DNA of 64,000 bases from Hericium rajendrae. Lineage: Eukaryota > Basidiomycota > Agaricomycetes > Russulales > Hericiaceae. The notes beneath the pieces were generated by a model. It did no database searches, was not told where the DNA came from, and was given only the letters and a program-made list of their open reading frames with translations. Within the stretch, counting starts at the first letter, position 1. Every line of letters starts with the position of its first letter. A program made the position numbers and the translations under genes. The stretch lies in NCBI GenBank assembly GCA_033439255.1, contig JAVRDV010000017.1, forward strand, positions 62,001 through 126,000, in the 5' to 3' direction. This document shows positions 1 to 12,172 of the stretch, in pieces.

Positions 1-539
1 GTAGTGGTTCTGAACAGCTATCAATGGAAAGAAAAGGGGAGGAGATGGAAGAACACTGACCACAGGCATATACAAACCAGTGCCATCATTGATGGCTGCG
101 ATCCCATGGTGGAAGTCGTAGGCATTGATCTTGCCCTGCAGTGTAAGTTGTGGAAGAGTCATAAAGCTGATAATGTGATGACCGTCTGGGGCTGATCAAC
201 GGTAGTGGGAAACCATCATGCACGGAGAAGCTGCACGATTGGGAGCGACGAGCTGAGGATCTCACAGCTGCAGTAGTTGATTGCGACTTTGTGAAATCCT
301 GTAACATCCATGACCACCAGACCCTGTACATCAGTTGCAACCTATACCAGTAGTAATAGGAGGGAGGGTTCCAATTGTACCAGTCACAGTATAAGCAGTA
401 TTTTCAGGTGAAATGGAATGTTTGAAATCACCAATGTTTTGCATAAAATATGTTTTACATAAAAAAACATATGCAGAATACAGCCACAAAAACACATTAT
501 ATTCCAAAAAAACATATCGGCCGAGATCTTAAGGATCTC
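1..539. other. no recognisable gene; short dispersed repeat near 331-375
   Basis: Short open frames exist on both strands but none shows a recognisable domain or a clean intron pattern. A sequence around 331-375 (CAACCT.TACCAGTA..AATAGGAGGGAGGGTT type) recurs on the opposite strand around 8069-8116, next to the broken end of the KDZ gene there. It is probably the edge of a dispersed repeat. Nothing else in this stretch can be supported. Confidence 0.5.
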
Positions 540-547
540 AGCCTGTT

Positions 548-925
548 CCACTACCTACGCACTCGCCGGCACTTTCCTGTGCACCATTCGCCGGCGCTTC
601 CTCTCGTGCTTGCTGGTGCTTCCTCTTGTGCTCGCCGGCACTTTCCCTCACGCTCGCCAGTGCTTCCCCGTGCACCACTCGCTGGCGCTTCCTCTCGTGC
701 TCGCCGGAACTTCCTCTTGCGCTCGTCGGCACTTCCTCTCGCACTCGCCGGTGCCTCCCCTTGTGCTCACCGGTGCCTTCCCTCGCGCTTGCCGGTGCCT
801 CCCCTTGCGCTCGCCGGTGCCTCCCCTCGTGCTTGCTGGTGCCTCCCCTTGCGTCACTGGTGTCTCCCCTCGCATCACCAGCATCTCCCCTCGTGCTCGC
901 GGCACCTTCTCTCGTTTCGCCTGCA
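548..925. repeat. 22-bp GC-rich minisatellite
   Basis: A degenerate tandem array with unit close to GCTCGCCGGTGCCTCCCCTT plus two bases; successive units between about 730 and 850 are exactly 22 bp. Because 22 is not a multiple of three, every frame stays open through the array. This accounts for the several overlapping Ala/Pro/Ser/Arg-rich open frames of 70-350 codons on both strands here. They are not evidence of genes. Confidence 0.85.
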
Positions 926-1189
926 CCTTCTCTTATGCCAAATTCCTGCCTGCCGTTCCTGCTCCTGCCCCGCGGTCATGTACACGCTGCATGCACGTTG
1001 CACATGCTGTGCACCGCACGCCCGCTGCAGAGCGTGCGCGCCGTGGTCCGGTCGGCACAGGCAGTACGCACCCTTGCCATCCACTGTGCTCACTGTGCAT
1101 CTGCCATGCCCTACCGATGGCTCCCCGCGTGTGGTGTAGGTGGGCAAAATTCACGCGAAGGGGGCCAGGGTGCGGCGCTAGGGAGTGGG

Positions 1190-1665
1190 TACGGCGCTGG
1201 AACGCTCGGGGCTGAAGCGCACGTGCTCAGGCTGAAGCGTGCTGGCTTAGGGCAGAGAGGTGCTGGCGTGGGGTTGGGACATGCGGGCATGGGGCTGGGA
1301 TGCGCGGGTGTGGGGCCGAAGCGTGTGGGTGTGGGCGCGAGCTTGGGGCTGAGACACCGCTCGGGGCTGGAAACGCACACGCTCGGGACTGAAGCATGCA
1401 GGGCTGGGGCGCAGAGGTGCGGTCGTGGGATTGGGGCTGAAACGTGGGGACTGGAGCTGAAGTGCAGGACTGGGGCTGAAAAACACGGGACTGGGGCTGG
1501 GACGCACGGGCTGGGGAATGAAGCACGTGGGCACAGGCATGGGTTCGGGGCTGAGACACATGGGACCAGGATTGGGACACGCACGACTGGGATTGGGACA
1601 CGCAGGGTGAGGATTGAGACACAGGCGCTGGGATGGGATGCGAGCATGGGGCTGGGAGGGACAGT
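1190..1665. repeat. G-rich degenerate short tandem repeat
   Basis: An array of variants of TGGGGCTGGGAYGCRCGGG, about 16-20 bp per unit. The units are more diverged than in the neighbouring 22-bp array. The frames left open on both strands are compositional. Confidence 0.75.
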
Positions 1666-1684
1666 GCATCTGGAAAAAGTGTCC

Positions 1685-1935
1685 ACACTACTTTAGCCTA
1701 CAGTAGAAAATATGGTCTACAGTAGCTATAATAGATCATATATTTTCTGTAGCATCTGTTGATAGGTGGGTCTCTATTACAACTACAGGTAGCCATCTGT
1801 AGCCATCTGTAGTGATCGATAGCAGTCTGTAGATGGTATATCTACTATAGCTTATGTTAGCTACTGTAGCTTATGTTAGCCACTGTAGCTTATGCTAGCT
1901 ACTGGAGTGCTATATTGCAGTATGTGAGATTCAGT
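1685..1935. repeat. CTGTAG/CTATAG-rich AT segment
   Basis: Repeats of TAGCTACTGTAGCTTATGT (three near-copies around 1850-1905) and CATCTGTAG lie between GC-rich blocks. Similar CTATAG-rich DNA forms the subterminal parts of the CATCTGAG elements at 14.0-16.8 and 17.7-20.35 kb. This may be the end of a related element, but no boundary could be fixed. From 1936 to 2089 nothing is recognised. Confidence 0.5.
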
Positions 1936-3644
1936 ATAATATATAATCCACAATAGTCCCTCATATCACCTCTCCAACAATATATCATGCAAAACATTTT
2001 AATTTGGCCAGTTACAACTGTACACTAATAGTACTGATACATAAAATCTCCCCCTCTATATTCTTCTATACCCACAGCACCCAGTGCCTCGTGGGAACTG
2101 TTTTGATGTAGCAAAACAGTTCCCACGCACTGCAGGAGGCAGCATGGGCATGCAGGAGTCAGCAGGAGCAGGTGCGAGTCGGCGTGGGTGCATGGGCACC
2201 AGCATGGGCACGCTGGAGTCAGCACGGGCATGCAGGCATTGGTGCAGGAGCATGCAAGTTGGCAGAGATGCGGGGCATTGGTGCATGTGCATTCGAGTCG
2301 GTGCGTGCATGTAAGAGGCGGCATGCGGGAGTCGGCACAGGTGGGTGGGAGAGGATGGGAGCGTGTGGGAGGCAGCACAGATGCGGGGGAATCGGTGCAG
2401 GTGCACGGGCATTGGCATGGGTGCCAGAGGCGGCAGAGGCACGCGGGAGGCAGTACCAGTGTTCAGAAGTCGGTGTCGACGGGGAGAGGCAGTAGGAGCG
2501 CGCGGGAGGTGGTGGGAGCACGCAGGAGGTTGCGAGGGCGCACGGGAGGCCTCGAGGGCATGAGGGAGGGCGGCGGTGCACGGGAGGCACCACGAGCATG
2601 CGGGACGCGGCGAGGGTGTGCAGCGGCAACGTGCGGGAGGCGGCGGAAGCACGCTAAAGGCAGCGGGGGCGTGCGAGAGGCCCAGGGCATGCACAAGAGG
2701 TGCAGGAGGGTGTGGAGGCTGTGCGGGAGGGCGTGGAGGCCACACGGGAGGGCGTGGAGGCCGCGCGGGAGGCCACGGCAATGCGCGAGAGGCTGTGGCG
2801 ATGTGCAGGAGGCCGCAGCGATGCGCGGGAGGCCGCGGGGGGCACGGGAGGCCGCGGAGGTGTGCAGGAGGGTGCAGTGGTGCGCGGGAGGGCATGGGAG
2901 TCGCAGTAGGTGGTGAAGGCGCACTGGAGGCCTTGGCAGCGTGCGGCGGCGTGCTGGAGGCGGCAGGGTGCACGGGAGGTGGCGAGAGGGGCGCGCGGGA
3001 GGTGCAGGGGTGCGCTGGAGGCGGTGATCGCACGCTGGTGGCCGCGAGAGCGTGCGACGTGCACGGGAGGCGGCGGCGGTGCGCTCAAGGCAGCGGGGAG
3101 GTGCGAGAGGCCGAGGGCACACGCAAGAAGCCGCAGGAGGCTGCGGGCACGCGCTGGAGGCCGTGGAGGCATGCGGAAGGTGGCACGGGCACGCAGGAGC
3201 CGTAAGGGTGCACAGGAGGCTGTAGGGGCGCACGGGAGGCTGTAGGGGTGCGCAAGAGGCCGCAGGGGTGTGCTGGAGGTGGCGAGTGCACACTGGAGGT
3301 GGCGAGCATGCACTGGAGGCGGCAAGGGCGTGCAGTGGTGTGTGAGAGGCAGCGGCGGTGCACAGGAGGCGGCGAGGACGCATGGGAGGCGGCGAGGGTG
3401 CGCTAAAGGCCATGAGGGCATGCTGGAGGCCGTGAAGGTGCATGGAAGGCGGCAGAGGTGCACTGGATGCCGAGAGGGTGTGCGGCAGCGTGTGAGAGGC
3501 GGTGGCAGCATGCGGGAGGCAGCGGCAGCATGCAGGAGGTGGTGGTGTGCTTTGGAGGCAGCAAGGACATGCAGGAGGTGGCGAGGGTGCGAGTGAGTTG
3601 GTGGGAGCATGCGGGATGTGGCGACGACCTGTGGAGTACAAAAT

Positions 3645-3678
3645 GAGAGTATTGCTCATGGTGTCGAGTGATACTCTC
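3645..3678. repeat. GAGAGTATTGCTC stem-loop (copy 1)
   Basis: GAGAGTATTGCTC pairs with GAGTGATACTCTC across a short loop and is followed by ATTAGTATAATAAA. The same stem-loop with the same ATTAGTA downstream motif is found at 4192-4224 (inverted), 15511-15540 and 19133-19168. Each time it lies at the junction between GC-rich repeats and AT-rich DNA. Confidence 0.65.
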
Positions 3679-3975
3679 TCAATTAGTATAATAAAGCTAC
3701 AATAAAACTATAGCCACACACCTGTACTCTCAGCCCAGCAGGGATGAAAAAAAGACACTTAAGAGAAAAGTTCCCGGGTGAGGAACGAGTGGGTAGGTGG
3801 AAGAAGATGATGAGGTGGCAAACACGGACAGGGACTTGTGTGCACATGTGTTGCGCACGGAGTCGCACGGCCCGATGCATTTTTGTTGACCATATATGAG
3901 CAATAAAACAGCACGGCGCGCACCGGGCCGTGCCTGCAATGTTTCGACTTCGAACAAAAAAAAAAAATGCGGGGC

Positions 3976-4015
3976 GCGTGGAAAATGTTTGGCTGCAGCC
4001 AAACACGTCCCACGC
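3976..4015. repeat. internal dyad centred on CTGCAG
   Basis: GCGTGG, a spacer, GTTTGGCTGCAGCCAAAC, a spacer, then CCCACGC form an interrupted palindrome. It resembles the dyads at 2090 and 5464 and is followed, like the one at 5464, by CACGCTCCA. It may be the terminus of one of two back-to-back elements making up the 2.1-5.5 kb block. Confidence 0.6.
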
Positions 4016-4191
4016 TCCATTTTTTTACTCTAAGTCATTGCTCAGAACAGCGAAAGGTGCATGTCCGTTCACCAAATCACCACTCACACACCTTTTACAG
4101 GTACCGTAAATGGTGCTCACTACAGGACAGGCCAAAGAGGGCCGTATGGTGTGTAAATAAAAATCTTACGCCCTTACTTCGCACTAATGCA

Positions 4192-4224
4192 GAGCGTATC
4201 GCCCATTATATGGGCAATACTCTC
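4192..4224. repeat. GAGAGTATTGCCC stem-loop (copy 2, inverted)
   Basis: GAGCGTATCGCCCAT and ATGGGCAATACTCTC pair across two bases. Read on the minus strand it is followed by ATTAGTGCGAA, matching the downstream motif of the other copies. It mirrors the copy at 3645, in keeping with the mirrored architecture of the block. Confidence 0.65.
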
Positions 4225-5500
4225 GTTTTTCACCTCTCGTTCACACCACGGTGCTCATGCACCCACAGCCTCCTCCACAAGTTGCACCGCTACCCCCACT
4301 TCTCCACGTCCGTGCCGTCTCGTGCCCGCTGCTCTTGTTTCCTCTGCACCTACTGCCTCCCGCATGCTGCCGCTGCCTCCCATGTGCCCTCAAGGCCTCC
4401 AGCACGCTGCCGCTGCCTCCTGCATGTCGCTGCATGCCCTTGCAGCCTCCAGTACACCTGTGTCACCTCCTGCATGCTCTCGTTGCCTCCTGCGCGCCCA
4501 TGCCATCTCTCGCGTGCCCCCACCGCCTCCTGCACGCTGCTCCACACCCTCGCGGCCTCCAGCGCATGCTTACTGCCCCCAGTGCGCCCCAGCGGCCTCC
4601 CGCGCACCCCCACAGTCTCCAGCGTGCCCTCATGGCCTCCCGCGGCCTCCCACATGCCCCTGCGGCCTCCCAAGCACCCCACTGCCTCCCGTAGGCCCCC
4701 ACGGCCTCCTGTATGCCCTCGCCACCTCCCACACGCCGCCGCATGCCCTCGCTGCCTCCAGCGCACCCCTGCAGCCTCTCGTGCACCCCTATAGCCTCTC
4801 GCGCGCCCCTACAGCCTCCTGCGCGCCCCTACAGCCTCCCTTGCGCCCGTGCTATCTCCTGTGCACCTGCGTCGGCTCGTGCACGCCTGCGTCACCTTCC
4901 ACACGTTTGCGCCAGTTCGCGCATGTCCCCGTTGCCCCGTGCATGCCCGTGCCATCTCCTGCGCGCCTCCATTGCCTTGTGCATGCCCCCATTGCCTCCC
5001 ACGCACCTGCGCCATCTCCCGCATGCCTGTACCGTCTCATGCGCGTCCACGCCGTCTTCCCCACACCAGTGCCGCCTCCCCCGTGCTGCTGCCACCTCCC
5101 TCCATGTGCTGCGCGTTGCCTCATGCATGCCGGTGCCATCTTTGCACCGGCTCACGCACGCTGGCGCTGTCTCGCCCCTGCTACCTCCCGCATGCTGGCG
5201 CCGTCTCCTGTGCATCTACACCATCTCCCCCACACCGGTGCCATCTCCCCCACACCAGTGCCATCTCCCCCACACCGGTGCCATCTCCCGCGTGCCTGCA
5301 TTGCCTCCTGCACACCCGCGTTGCCTCCTGCATGCCCACACCACCTTGCCCGCACACCTGCTGCCTTGCTTGCATCAATGCCCAGCTGCGCATGCCTGTG
5401 CCCAGTCCCTCCAGCCCATGCCAAGTTGTGCATGCTCCCACTGACTCCCCATGGATGCAAAATGTGGGAATTGTTTTGCTGCAGCAAAACAGTTCCCACG

Positions 5501-6990
5501 CTCCACTCAGATATTTTGAAGGAGACACATTAGAATTTTGTACATTAGATCATATTTGTAACTACTGTAAGTCCAATAAGAATTATTGTGAACATTCATC
5601 ATGAAATCAAAGGGTGATTTGGGCATTTAAGCATGCTTTTGAGAGTGTAAAATAGCTCAGAGCGAACATTTTATTTTTGTGATCTACCAGTGCTACAGGA
5701 TGTACGGTAGCTGCAGTTCTGGCTTTGTAAGATTGCCAGGCCTCCGGATATCAAACCGGCAGCTTATGGTAGCCAAAGCTTGGTTACTATAGCCAAGGCT
5801 TGGCTACTGTAGCCATACCTCGGCTATCACCCAAGAAACCGTTTTTCCTGATGTGGGCTGGAGGCAGGGGCTCTGGCGTGAGCGTGCAGTTGCGAGGGCA
5901 CGTGCGGGGTTGTCGGGCAGGTGGTGTGTCACACTGCGTGAGTGCGCAAATGTGCAGGCGATGCCCGATGCACCTTTGCGAGCGCGCGGGAGGGGAATGT
6001 GCGGACGGGCGTGGGTGTCGTTCTAGCTGCGTGCGGTGCCACGTCAGCACATTGGTGGGCTGATATAAGAATATTTCGTTAGTATACCATGTAGATATGA
6101 GGAAAGAACAAAAAAACTTATGAATTTGTGGGCTATTGAGCCCTACAGTGTCCTCACTTGATGGGAGGAGAAACAGGACAGAACAGGCTACAAGCCTTGT
6201 GGCACGGTTCGGCAATTGCCGAATTAGGCTACATGGCTCGTCCCCGAGTCGTCGAAGGGTACTTTTACGAGCGAATAAATTCAATTAAATGATAACAATA
6301 ATACAGCAGATGTATATAGTTTTAATACAATAGAATACGAACTTTGGAAGGAATGCAATTTAATGCAAGAGAGAAACTGCTAGAATACTGATAAGAAAGT
6401 CTAAAACGCAGAGAAGACTAAATGCGTCGAGCTCGAATCCTAGCCTCGGGCATGCCGGGCACCAGATTCAAGTCACAATTCTGTGGCGCTCTCCCTTCTC
6501 TTCCTCTATCAGTCAATACACTTACATTGGACGGTACTCTAGCAGTATATGACGATTTTACTGTATTTGTTTAGGCTTCCAATAATTAGGATCTGACGAG
6601 ATACTGTTGGTTTCGGTGAATAAAGAGTATTTCTCATTGTATTTCTTGTCTCACTGTCCCGAATCACATTAAAAAAAATTATAACGTCTCCTATAGACCT
6701 ATAGTATCATGATACATGGTTAAGCTTAATTAGTTTTGTGAATCTCGATGTACTAAAGCCTAACTACGTAGATTGTACTCTAGGGTTACCCTAAGGTTAC
6801 AATGATTTCATTATTTTAGCTCTTATAGAGCTCTAAATATTTCGCTGCTTGGGATATGACTTAGATACTATTCTATGTACATATTTACATTCTAAGGAAT
6901 AGTCAATATATTAGTGACCACATCCCAGAGCCATCCTGTCCTCGAACGTCAGCCATCTCGGCCTTCAGCCACTGACGCTCGGCGGTTGCC
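5501..6990. other. no gene recognised
   Basis: Mixed AT-rich intergenic DNA. Tandem-like TAGCCAAGCTTGG motifs occur at about 5770-5825. The stretch about 6150-6290, with a self-complementary CGGCAATTGCCG near 6208, resembles repeat-derived DNA. No open frame with a domain or splice pattern was found. Confidence 0.5.
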
Positions 6991-7615
6991 GAGCTGCTCC
7001 ACAATTGGTCGTGGCTTGTCCCCCTATGTACGCCCCACAGCCTCGCCTGCCCACCCTCCTTCCTCTGCATGCCCACGCTCTTGCCGCACCTCGTCACCCT
7101 TCCCACTCACCCTCTTCTGCTCGCACCCCACCCGCACATCGTCCGCCTTCAACGCTACGCGACCACATCCTCCACGGCTCCCAGCAGTCATCCGCCCCCT
7201 TCTATGCAGCCCGGACATGCACAGAAGTGTGCGCAAGATGCTTCGGATGCGCAGGAACCCGCCTGCAACGGTGTAGATGTGCCCAACACCCGCGCTTGTG
7301 CGCGTGCGGCACCAGCATTCACGCGCACGACAACACCCGGCACGTGTGCTCGCAACCCCTACGCATTGCGCGTTGTGCGCCCCGCCCTTGTGACACTTGC
7401 GCCGGCTCGCCAATGCCTGCACATGATGTGCAGTACCCTGGCAGCGGTATGCAGAACGCAGCCATGGTGTACACCCCCCAGCACGTGCGCTCGAGCCCCA
7501 TCGCCCGTGCGCTATGTCTAGCGCCCATGTGGAATACCCCGACAATGGCATGCAGCAACAACGCAGAGTCCGGGCAGTGGCACATGGTGCGTAGCACTGT
7601 GTTAGTGGTCGCCAG

Positions 7616-7735
7616 CGACGACGACAGCAGCAGCGACAACGATGGCAGCGACGACGATGGCAGCAGCGATGACAATGGCAGCAGCGATGACAATGGCAGC
7701 GATGATGACGGCAGCGACGATGATGGCAGCAGTGC
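7616..7735. repeat. trinucleotide (GAC/GAT/AGC/GGC) repeat
   Basis: Imperfect triplets encode Ser/Asp/Gly/Asn runs on the plus strand inside a 294-codon open frame (7005-7889). The rest of that frame is Pro/Ala/Arg-rich and unrecognisable, and the opposite strand is open over nearly the same interval, as expected from GC-rich composition. It is reported as a repeat, not a gene. Confidence 0.7.
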
Positions 7736-8061
7736 TGTTGACGTGCCTCACGGCAATGGTGCCGGAGAGCGAGTGGCGGTGGGGATAGGCAGGCGCAGGC
7801 ACGGCCGAGAGTGGGACGTGCGAGCGAGCCAGTGCGTAGCCAAGTGCTCGCATAGCCAAGGTGGGAGGCGGGAGGCGGCATGCACATAGCCAAGACGGGA
7901 AGCGCTCAAGGTGGGCATGGTGCCGAGGGGAGCCGTTCGAGTAGGTGCACTAAGTGCGTAGCAGCGAGTAGTGTACAGCCCAGATTTTATTATATTTATA
8001 ATGATTTTTTCGGATTTATAATGAGTGATTTGAATGGCCCAGATTGGGTCCTGAACCCTCC

Positions 8062-8932
8062 CTAATTACTGGTACAGATCACAACCCTCCCTCCTATTGT
8101 TACTGGTACAGGTTGTAAATGGGTTACAAGGATGCCTCCCATGACGGTTAACATCCCCTCGCATGGACGCGGATGTGGGCAATGTCGTCCGTCGTGACCC
8201 AACTGGATGCGTAGACTGGCCTCCTGTAGTGTATATCTGCTAAAGAGGCCGTCACGCCAGATCTACCACCCACATCGTCAGTCAAATGCCATATTGATGA
8301 TGTAAAGCGTGGCACTTACCTGAATGCGATGAAGTGAAAGTGTACGGTGCACCAAGGTCATGCAACCAGCATAGAGGAGTTGTCCTTGGGTGCAATTAGT
8401 GCACCGAAGAGCGCCAATCACTTCCTCACAGCCGGAGCACAATGGAGGGGTTTCGAAACTACCTAGGCCCTCGAGTCGCAGCAGTTCGTCAAGGTATGTG
8501 TCCTGATACTTGATCCACATTTGGACAGGATCAATCTAATTGCACATTTAGCCTGGAAGTCCCCAGATGTAAACAATAATAAAAGACACTTACTCTTGCC
8601 TGAGATGAATTTGCATCACAGACAATGATATCATTGTCATTGCCTTGGTCCATGTCGTATGCGTCGTCGTGTGGTATATGTTCGGCACCTGAATTTTCTG
8701 TTGGCCCTACCGAAGGTGTTTCGATTTCTGCATGGAATTGCGTGCGCTGAGTCGGTCTCTGTTGTTTCTGCTGCGGCACATTGAGGGTGACATGTCGATG
8801 AGAGGTCGAAGCACAGGGAACAGTGCTCAGTGTACCATGAGTAAGCAGGTGTTCGGTAGGACACTCCATTGCCCAGACACCACCCATAGGCACCATGACT
8901 GGAACATCGTTGTGCTTGCGCTTGCGACCCAT
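8062..8932 (-). pseudogene. KDZ transposase N-terminal fragment with CxC2-like cysteine cluster
   Basis: Three minus-strand exons keep one frame: 8594-8932 (113 codons, starting MGRKRKHND), 8320-8535 (72 codons) and 8062-8262. Donors are GTAAGTG and GTAAGTG. The second exon carries WIKYQDTYLDELLRLEG followed by C-x2-C (CSGC), C-x2-C (CTNC), a further Cys, then H..H in LVHRTLSLHRIQ. The third continues IWRDGLFSRYTLQEASL, IQLGH and CPHPRPC. This order matches the CxC2-like cluster found at the N-terminus of Kyakuja-Dileera-Zisupton (KDZ) transposases of basidiomycetes. After CPHPRPC the homology stops and the frame runs into a dispersed repeat. The catalytic RNase H-fold part is absent, so this is a truncated relic. 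The domain call is from the motif pattern only. Confidence 0.75.
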
Positions 8933-9194
8933 GTGTGTGTCGATGGAGGATAGGTCGAGAGGTCGGAAGGAGTCTGCGCAAGCATCCTGGGTAGTACTTC
9001 GTTGACCGACTTGTGCCCCATGGAGTGATGAGGCGCATGACCATGATTTGTGATGACTAAAACATATTATGCATCTGATGTCAACCGCTGCATCAAGACT
9101 TATTATCTGGGTGTATCTTGCTTTGAACAAGTCAATAAAATGTAGTTATTGAACTAAGCAGATGAGATAATTTCAAAGACTTCATAATGACAGC

Positions 9195-9930
9195 TCAGAC
9201 TAGCATAAAAGACGTGACACAGTACACAACGAAGTTGGTAAGTTGGTAAGGCGCATTGCCAAATGAAATCATCTCGCACACTATGGATCGTACGAGCCCA
9301 AAATCAAAAATGATAATGGCACCGAAAGAACAACCTGTGAACACTGAAGGAAGATTAGCATGGCCACGAATGCAATGAATGAGCACGTACCAAGCACCAA
9401 CCCAGATAAGATGCCATGCCTCAGCCCTCCACCTATACATGAACTCCGCTTGGTCAACACGTTTGAGCTCTTGATGATATGCAGCGATGAGACGGCGTAG
9501 ACCGTGGACCGCACTTAAATCAGTGGGACATCCTTCATGACACTTAATAAGCTCAGCTTGCTTCTCATGTAGAAAGGCTTTGAAAGGTTGCTTCCAGGCA
9601 TCCTTGTATTTCTCTTTGAGTGACTTGCGAAGTGTCAGCAACTCGTCCCATCGGCGCTCTTCGTCCTGTGCCATCTCTTGGGTACGAGACGGGTCATGGC
9701 TGCCCAACCACGATATGATCGAATTGCTGCCAAAAGGAAGGACATGTCAGTGACAAGAAGGATTCTATGTAGCGAGTACTTACACACCAGGCCCTGTAAA
9801 AAGGGAAGACGGTCCATCCTCTTCTGGGCGGGCTGCATCTCTAAGCTTCGCCACTTGTCCGATCTTGCGATGACCACTTGTACTGCAGCGACGATACTTG
9901 CGCTGATACTCTACACATTCTTGATGATGC
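9195..9930 (-). pseudogene. unrecognised minus-strand spliced gene
   Basis: Exon 9784-9930 (HHQECVEYQRKYRRCSTSG...) joins in phase to exon 9726 onward (NSIISWLGSHDPSRTQEMAQ...) across a 57-bp intron with a GTAAGT donor and TTGGCAG acceptor. That is strong evidence that it was a real gene. The product is hydrophilic, with a charged helical stretch (DEERRWDELLTLRKSLKEKY) and an AYHQELKRVDQAEFMYRWR segment. A further small intron (donor GTACGTG near 9393) may follow. I do not recognise the family. It lies in the same orientation as the KDZ fragment and the RNase H1-N-like gene, so all may be cargo or coding parts of one decayed transposon. The 5' and 3' ends are not resolved. Confidence 0.5.
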
Positions 9931-10600
9931 CTAGAAGAGAAAACCTTGAGCTGGAGGACAGATAATTAGGTGAATTAAAAGATACCACATGTAATAGGTC
10001 ATGGTGAGAGAGGGAAGAGACGACAAGCATTAGTGCATGGTGCGGCACAGCTTCTGGCATCTCTGACTCATCTTGCTTAGTATCCTGCATGAGGTGATGC
10101 TGAAGCAGATTATGCAGACAAACACATTCTAAAAATTTGCTGAAAGGTTGGGGCAAAACAGAAGATACATCACCATTATTTTCAAGATTTGTCGTTCACC
10201 CAGTCATCTACAATATACAAACAAATGGCATTTTGGCCTGTGGTCATGTGGCATGACTTCAAAGTCAAAAGGCCATTCAAATTGAAGGTTCACTCGTTTA
10301 TACTTCATGTTCGGACACATTGGGGGCAGAGCACAGTTATATTGGCAACGGGGTGACACAGGAAGAGGCTACAATGGCCACGAACATGTACGAACCACAA
10401 TACAAGCAACAACATATAGATAAGCTGCAGGTAAACAGGGCCGTGGGGAGACGAGCAGTAGACAAAAGAGATATCCAGTGTTGAAACCAGGGTGTAAGCA
10501 TCAGAAGTGTCCAGGCACAGAAGCGTTGATGGAGTCGAGGTCATATGTATGTATGTATGTATATTGAAAGAAAGGCCCTGCCCTGGGTGCAAACACTTAC

Positions 10601-11481
10601 AATGGATGGTCATCAAGCCAAGCCATGACCTCCTCGCGCGTGCAGAACTTCTTATACATGGACCTAAAGTACCCAAACATGAGCAGAGCAGTTTCCTGCC
10701 ACGTGTCGAAGACACCGTGGTGGTAGCCATGAGCCATGGCATAGTAACGGCAAGGGGGATCCTGCACTGCAATGGTGGGCATTGGATCCACATTGGACCT
10801 GGAGGCTTGCCCCGAGGGATCGCTGTAATGCTAGATGGACATCAACATCCACACGCAGGTAGGTAGGATACAACGGATACTTACAATGGACACATGATGA
10901 TTCTGCGCAGGGCTCAGCCCCGGGATATTGACATTGATGTTGATGGAGATCCCTGGAAGTGCACTTGGGGAGGCAGATGAGCTAGATGTCGTCTGGCTGG
11001 ATTGAGTGGAAGGAGTGAATGTCCCACCATGTGGTGGAACAGGGACAGAGGTGGTGGTGCGAGGGGTAGCAGCATGCTTAGTAGCAGCGGGGGACGCTCT
11101 GCCAGGCCCCGACTGGTTGCCAAGCCCAAGGCCTTGCATATATTCAGCAAGTCGAGCACCCTCTACCGCACGGAGGTGAGCTTCCTCAGCAGCACGGCGG
11201 CACACTTCCTCAGCATGGTGGCATGCTTCCTCAGCAGCACAGTGGCAAGCCTTGGCAGCATCCAAGCGAGCTCAGATGTGAGCTTCCTCTTGAAGCCTGA
11301 GATGGAGAGCCCAAGCGCTGTCCACTGACTCGCAGGTAGGGTACCGCTGGAACATGGCATTTGAAAAGCCATTGACCAAAGGCGTGACCCGGTGCCTTGA
11401 AAGCATGGTGAGTATGCCTTTTTGGTCTAAGGGAGATACATCGAGCTTACCATCCACAAAATATCCCGGTCTGGCGACCAT
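10601..11481 (-). pseudogene. RNase H1 N-terminal (hybrid-binding)-like domain protein
   Basis: Exon 10885-11481 joins in frame to exon 10601-10830 across an intron with donor GTAAGTATCC and acceptor ATCTAG. The first exon encodes GYFVDGKLDVSPLDQKG, an Ala/Glu-rich helical repeat (AAEEACHHAEEVCRRAAEEA) and a Ser/Thr/Pro linker. The second ends in YYAMAHGYHHGVFDTWQETA and GYFRSMYKKFCTREEVMAWL. This is the pattern of the RNase H1 N-terminal RNA/DNA-hybrid-binding module (Y-x-V-x-x-G-x-x-x-G-V/I-x-x-x-W ... YKKF-x-T-x-E-E-A). No RNase H catalytic domain is seen. A TGA (11272-11274) interrupts the first exon inside EEAHI.ARLDAAKA and could be an Arg CGA hit by C-to-T, or mark an unannotated intron. 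The exon continues past 10601 through a further GTAAGT donor. Confidence 0.6.
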
Positions 11482-12170
11482 GGGTGATGATAAATCCTCG
11501 CATCCTGTCCATCGTCACTCTGGGGCTGCGACATGGGAGGGGACAGCGGCTGGGGCTGGGGTGTGGGAGGTGGGGGCACTCACTCAAACTCCGCAGCATC
11601 GATGTTGCCGATGTTGACCTCAGAATCCCCATCATCAAATGCTGGGGGGGCATCGTACAATTCATCCTCATCGGCATCAGCTTAGAGACATGTCAGACGT
11701 GGCATGCGATGAATGATTATGACTAGTACACTTACTAACAGTCTCAACTGTCAGGGGCAGGGGACGATCGCTTCATGTGCCCTGGCTGGCGGAAGTCTGG
11801 CCAGAACCCCTCTGCCCGCCAACATCCATGGCAGGATGACCTGCCCTGGCGAGACAGGCAGAGGAGCTAGGAACAGACTTGGAGGCAGGGGTCTCAGGCA
11901 TGAAGGACAGAAGGAAGGAAGGGATAAGGGAGGTAAGCTCACTGGGCAGGCCTATATGTGAGGACGGAGTATGATAAAAATGGTAACATACTTTCCCATA
12001 CTCAGACCTTCGACACGATTGTTCGACAACGTTCATGTGGCGAGCCCTCCTTTGCATCATATCGGATTCGCCCTCGACAGCTGTCCCACGGCCTACGAAT
12101 GGGAGGGAGCCGGATGCCCATTGGACAAGAGGAGTGTATCCCTTCGCAAGCAACCTCTATGCTATGCCAC

Positions 12171-12172
<2 letters not shown>

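Larger units (their letters stand above)
2090..5500. repeat. dyad-bounded, mirrored GC minisatellite block
   Basis: A 3.4 kb block starts and ends with a near-perfect dyad (2090-2127 and 5464-5499), each reading GTGGGAAYTGTTTTG, a short centre, then CAAAACAGTTCCCAC. Between them lie a G-rich array (about 2130-3620, units near GCGCGGGAGGCGGCGAGG, 18-21 bp) and a C-rich array (about 4320-5440) of the complementary type. The two therefore form a degenerate giant inverted repeat around an AT-richer middle. Frames of up to 448 codons on both strands are repeat artefacts. The shared dyads suggest one mobile or fold-back unit; no transposase is visible. Confidence 0.7.

Noticed and set aside
450-5604. 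Many long open frames (up to 448 codons) on both strands of the GC-rich blocks
   Set aside because: They overlap in several frames, are dominated by Ala/Pro/Arg/Gly from tandem repeats of 18-22 bp, and lack domains or introns. Stop-poor composition explains them.
7005-7893. A 289-294 codon frame on each strand
   Set aside because: Both strands are open over the same GC-rich interval and part is a triplet repeat. There is no domain and no consistent splice pattern.
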